From positions 1 to 6,035 of the forward strand of contig PMNG01000170.1 in NCBI GenBank assembly GCA_003162615.1: 6,035 nt of DNA. Direction: 5' to 3'. The translations under genes and the position numbers were made by a program. Positions 5,966-6,035 of the stretch are shown piece after piece. The DNA comes from Methanothrix sp. (GTDB taxonomy: Archaea; Halobacteriota; Methanosarcinia; Methanotrichales; Methanotrichaceae). Below the pieces are notes generated by a model that searched no databases, had not been told where the DNA came from, and worked only from the letters and a program-made list of their open reading frames with translations. Positions within the stretch are counted from its first letter, which is position 1; each line of letters opens with the position of its first letter.

Positions 5966-6035
5966 CTGTCGGAAGATTTGCCAGCGACTCAGCCTTTAGC
6001 TTCCGGGCCCTCGTCTGCGGCCTAACGTGCGGGAA
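5958..6035 (-). CDS. 3' fragment of an upstream reading frame, possibly a severed kinase N-terminus
   Basis: The minus-strand frame from the window edge is open for 25 codons to TAA 5960-5958, overlapping the kinase 2 start by eight bases. Its end reads ARKLKAESLANLPTDV. Segments of the type AEELLA-x-x-P-x-D are common near the N-terminus of multi-PAS kinases, before the first sensor domain (recalled family pattern, not searched). Kinase 2 starts inside the tail of a PAS domain, so this could be the N-terminus of the same ancestral gene, cut off by a deletion or frameshift. It could equally be the C-terminus of an unrelated upstream gene or a chance frame, as only 25 residues are visible. Confidence 0.3.
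   Translation of the reverse strand, partial: FPHVRPQTRARKLKAESLANLPTDV

Noticed and set aside
1204..5999. Numerous plus- and minus-strand open frames of 60-140 codons inside the two kinase genes
   Set aside because: All are out-of-frame or antisense to well-conserved PAS, GAF and kinase domains and have no independent motif or ribosome binding site.
1..6035. CRISPR array, tRNA or rRNA genes
   Set aside because: No regularly spaced repeats, cloverleaf-like segments or rRNA-like conserved stretches were seen on either strand.

Overview
The window is dominated by two long, intact, tandem sensor histidine kinase genes on the minus strand (5965 to 3377, then 3283 to 845). Both encode soluble multi-PAS kinases with no transmembrane segment, signal peptide or receiver domain. 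This architecture, the mid-range base composition and the GGTG-type ribosome binding sites fit a methanogenic archaeon (Methanothrix or Methanomicrobia-like). A deltaproteobacterium with many PAS kinases cannot be excluded, and nothing in the window settles the phylum.

Layout on the plus strand, left end: the window opens inside the C-terminal part of an unrecognised protein (1-183) carrying an in-frame GA-x-x-x-L repeat. Two T5 runs follow (199-203, 229-233). Next is a stretch (206-478) whose reading frame looks coding but is cut by a TAA and a TGA, probably a decayed small gene. It overlaps by 14 bases a plausible 46-residue protein gene (465-605) with a GGTG ribosome binding site. Between that gene and the 3' end of the second kinase (606-844) there is no convincing gene, but there is an 85-bp imperfect palindrome flanked by a 6-bp direct repeat, which looks like a small insertion (MITE-like) or a large regulatory palindrome.

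Layout on the minus strand: a 25-codon open fragment (6035-5958) enters from the right and overlaps the start of kinase 2 (862 aa; PAS-PAS-PAS-GAF-HisKA-HATPase_c). Its stop is followed 19 bases later by a 25-codon ORF with a good ribosome binding site, which ends in an ATGA overlap with kinase 1 (812 aa; PAS x4-HisKA-HATPase_c). The small ORF carries a copy of a linker found inside kinase 1, shifted by one base, so kinase 1 either lost its N-terminus to a frameshift or is now translated by coupling.

The two kinases share a gap-free catalytic core (about two thirds identical by hand count) and one PAS domain of the same type, but their other sensor domains differ: a Cys-containing PAS in kinase 1 and a Cys-rich GAF in kinase 2. 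This is a duplicated kinase pair with changed inputs. No response regulator lies in the window, so the output is unknown.
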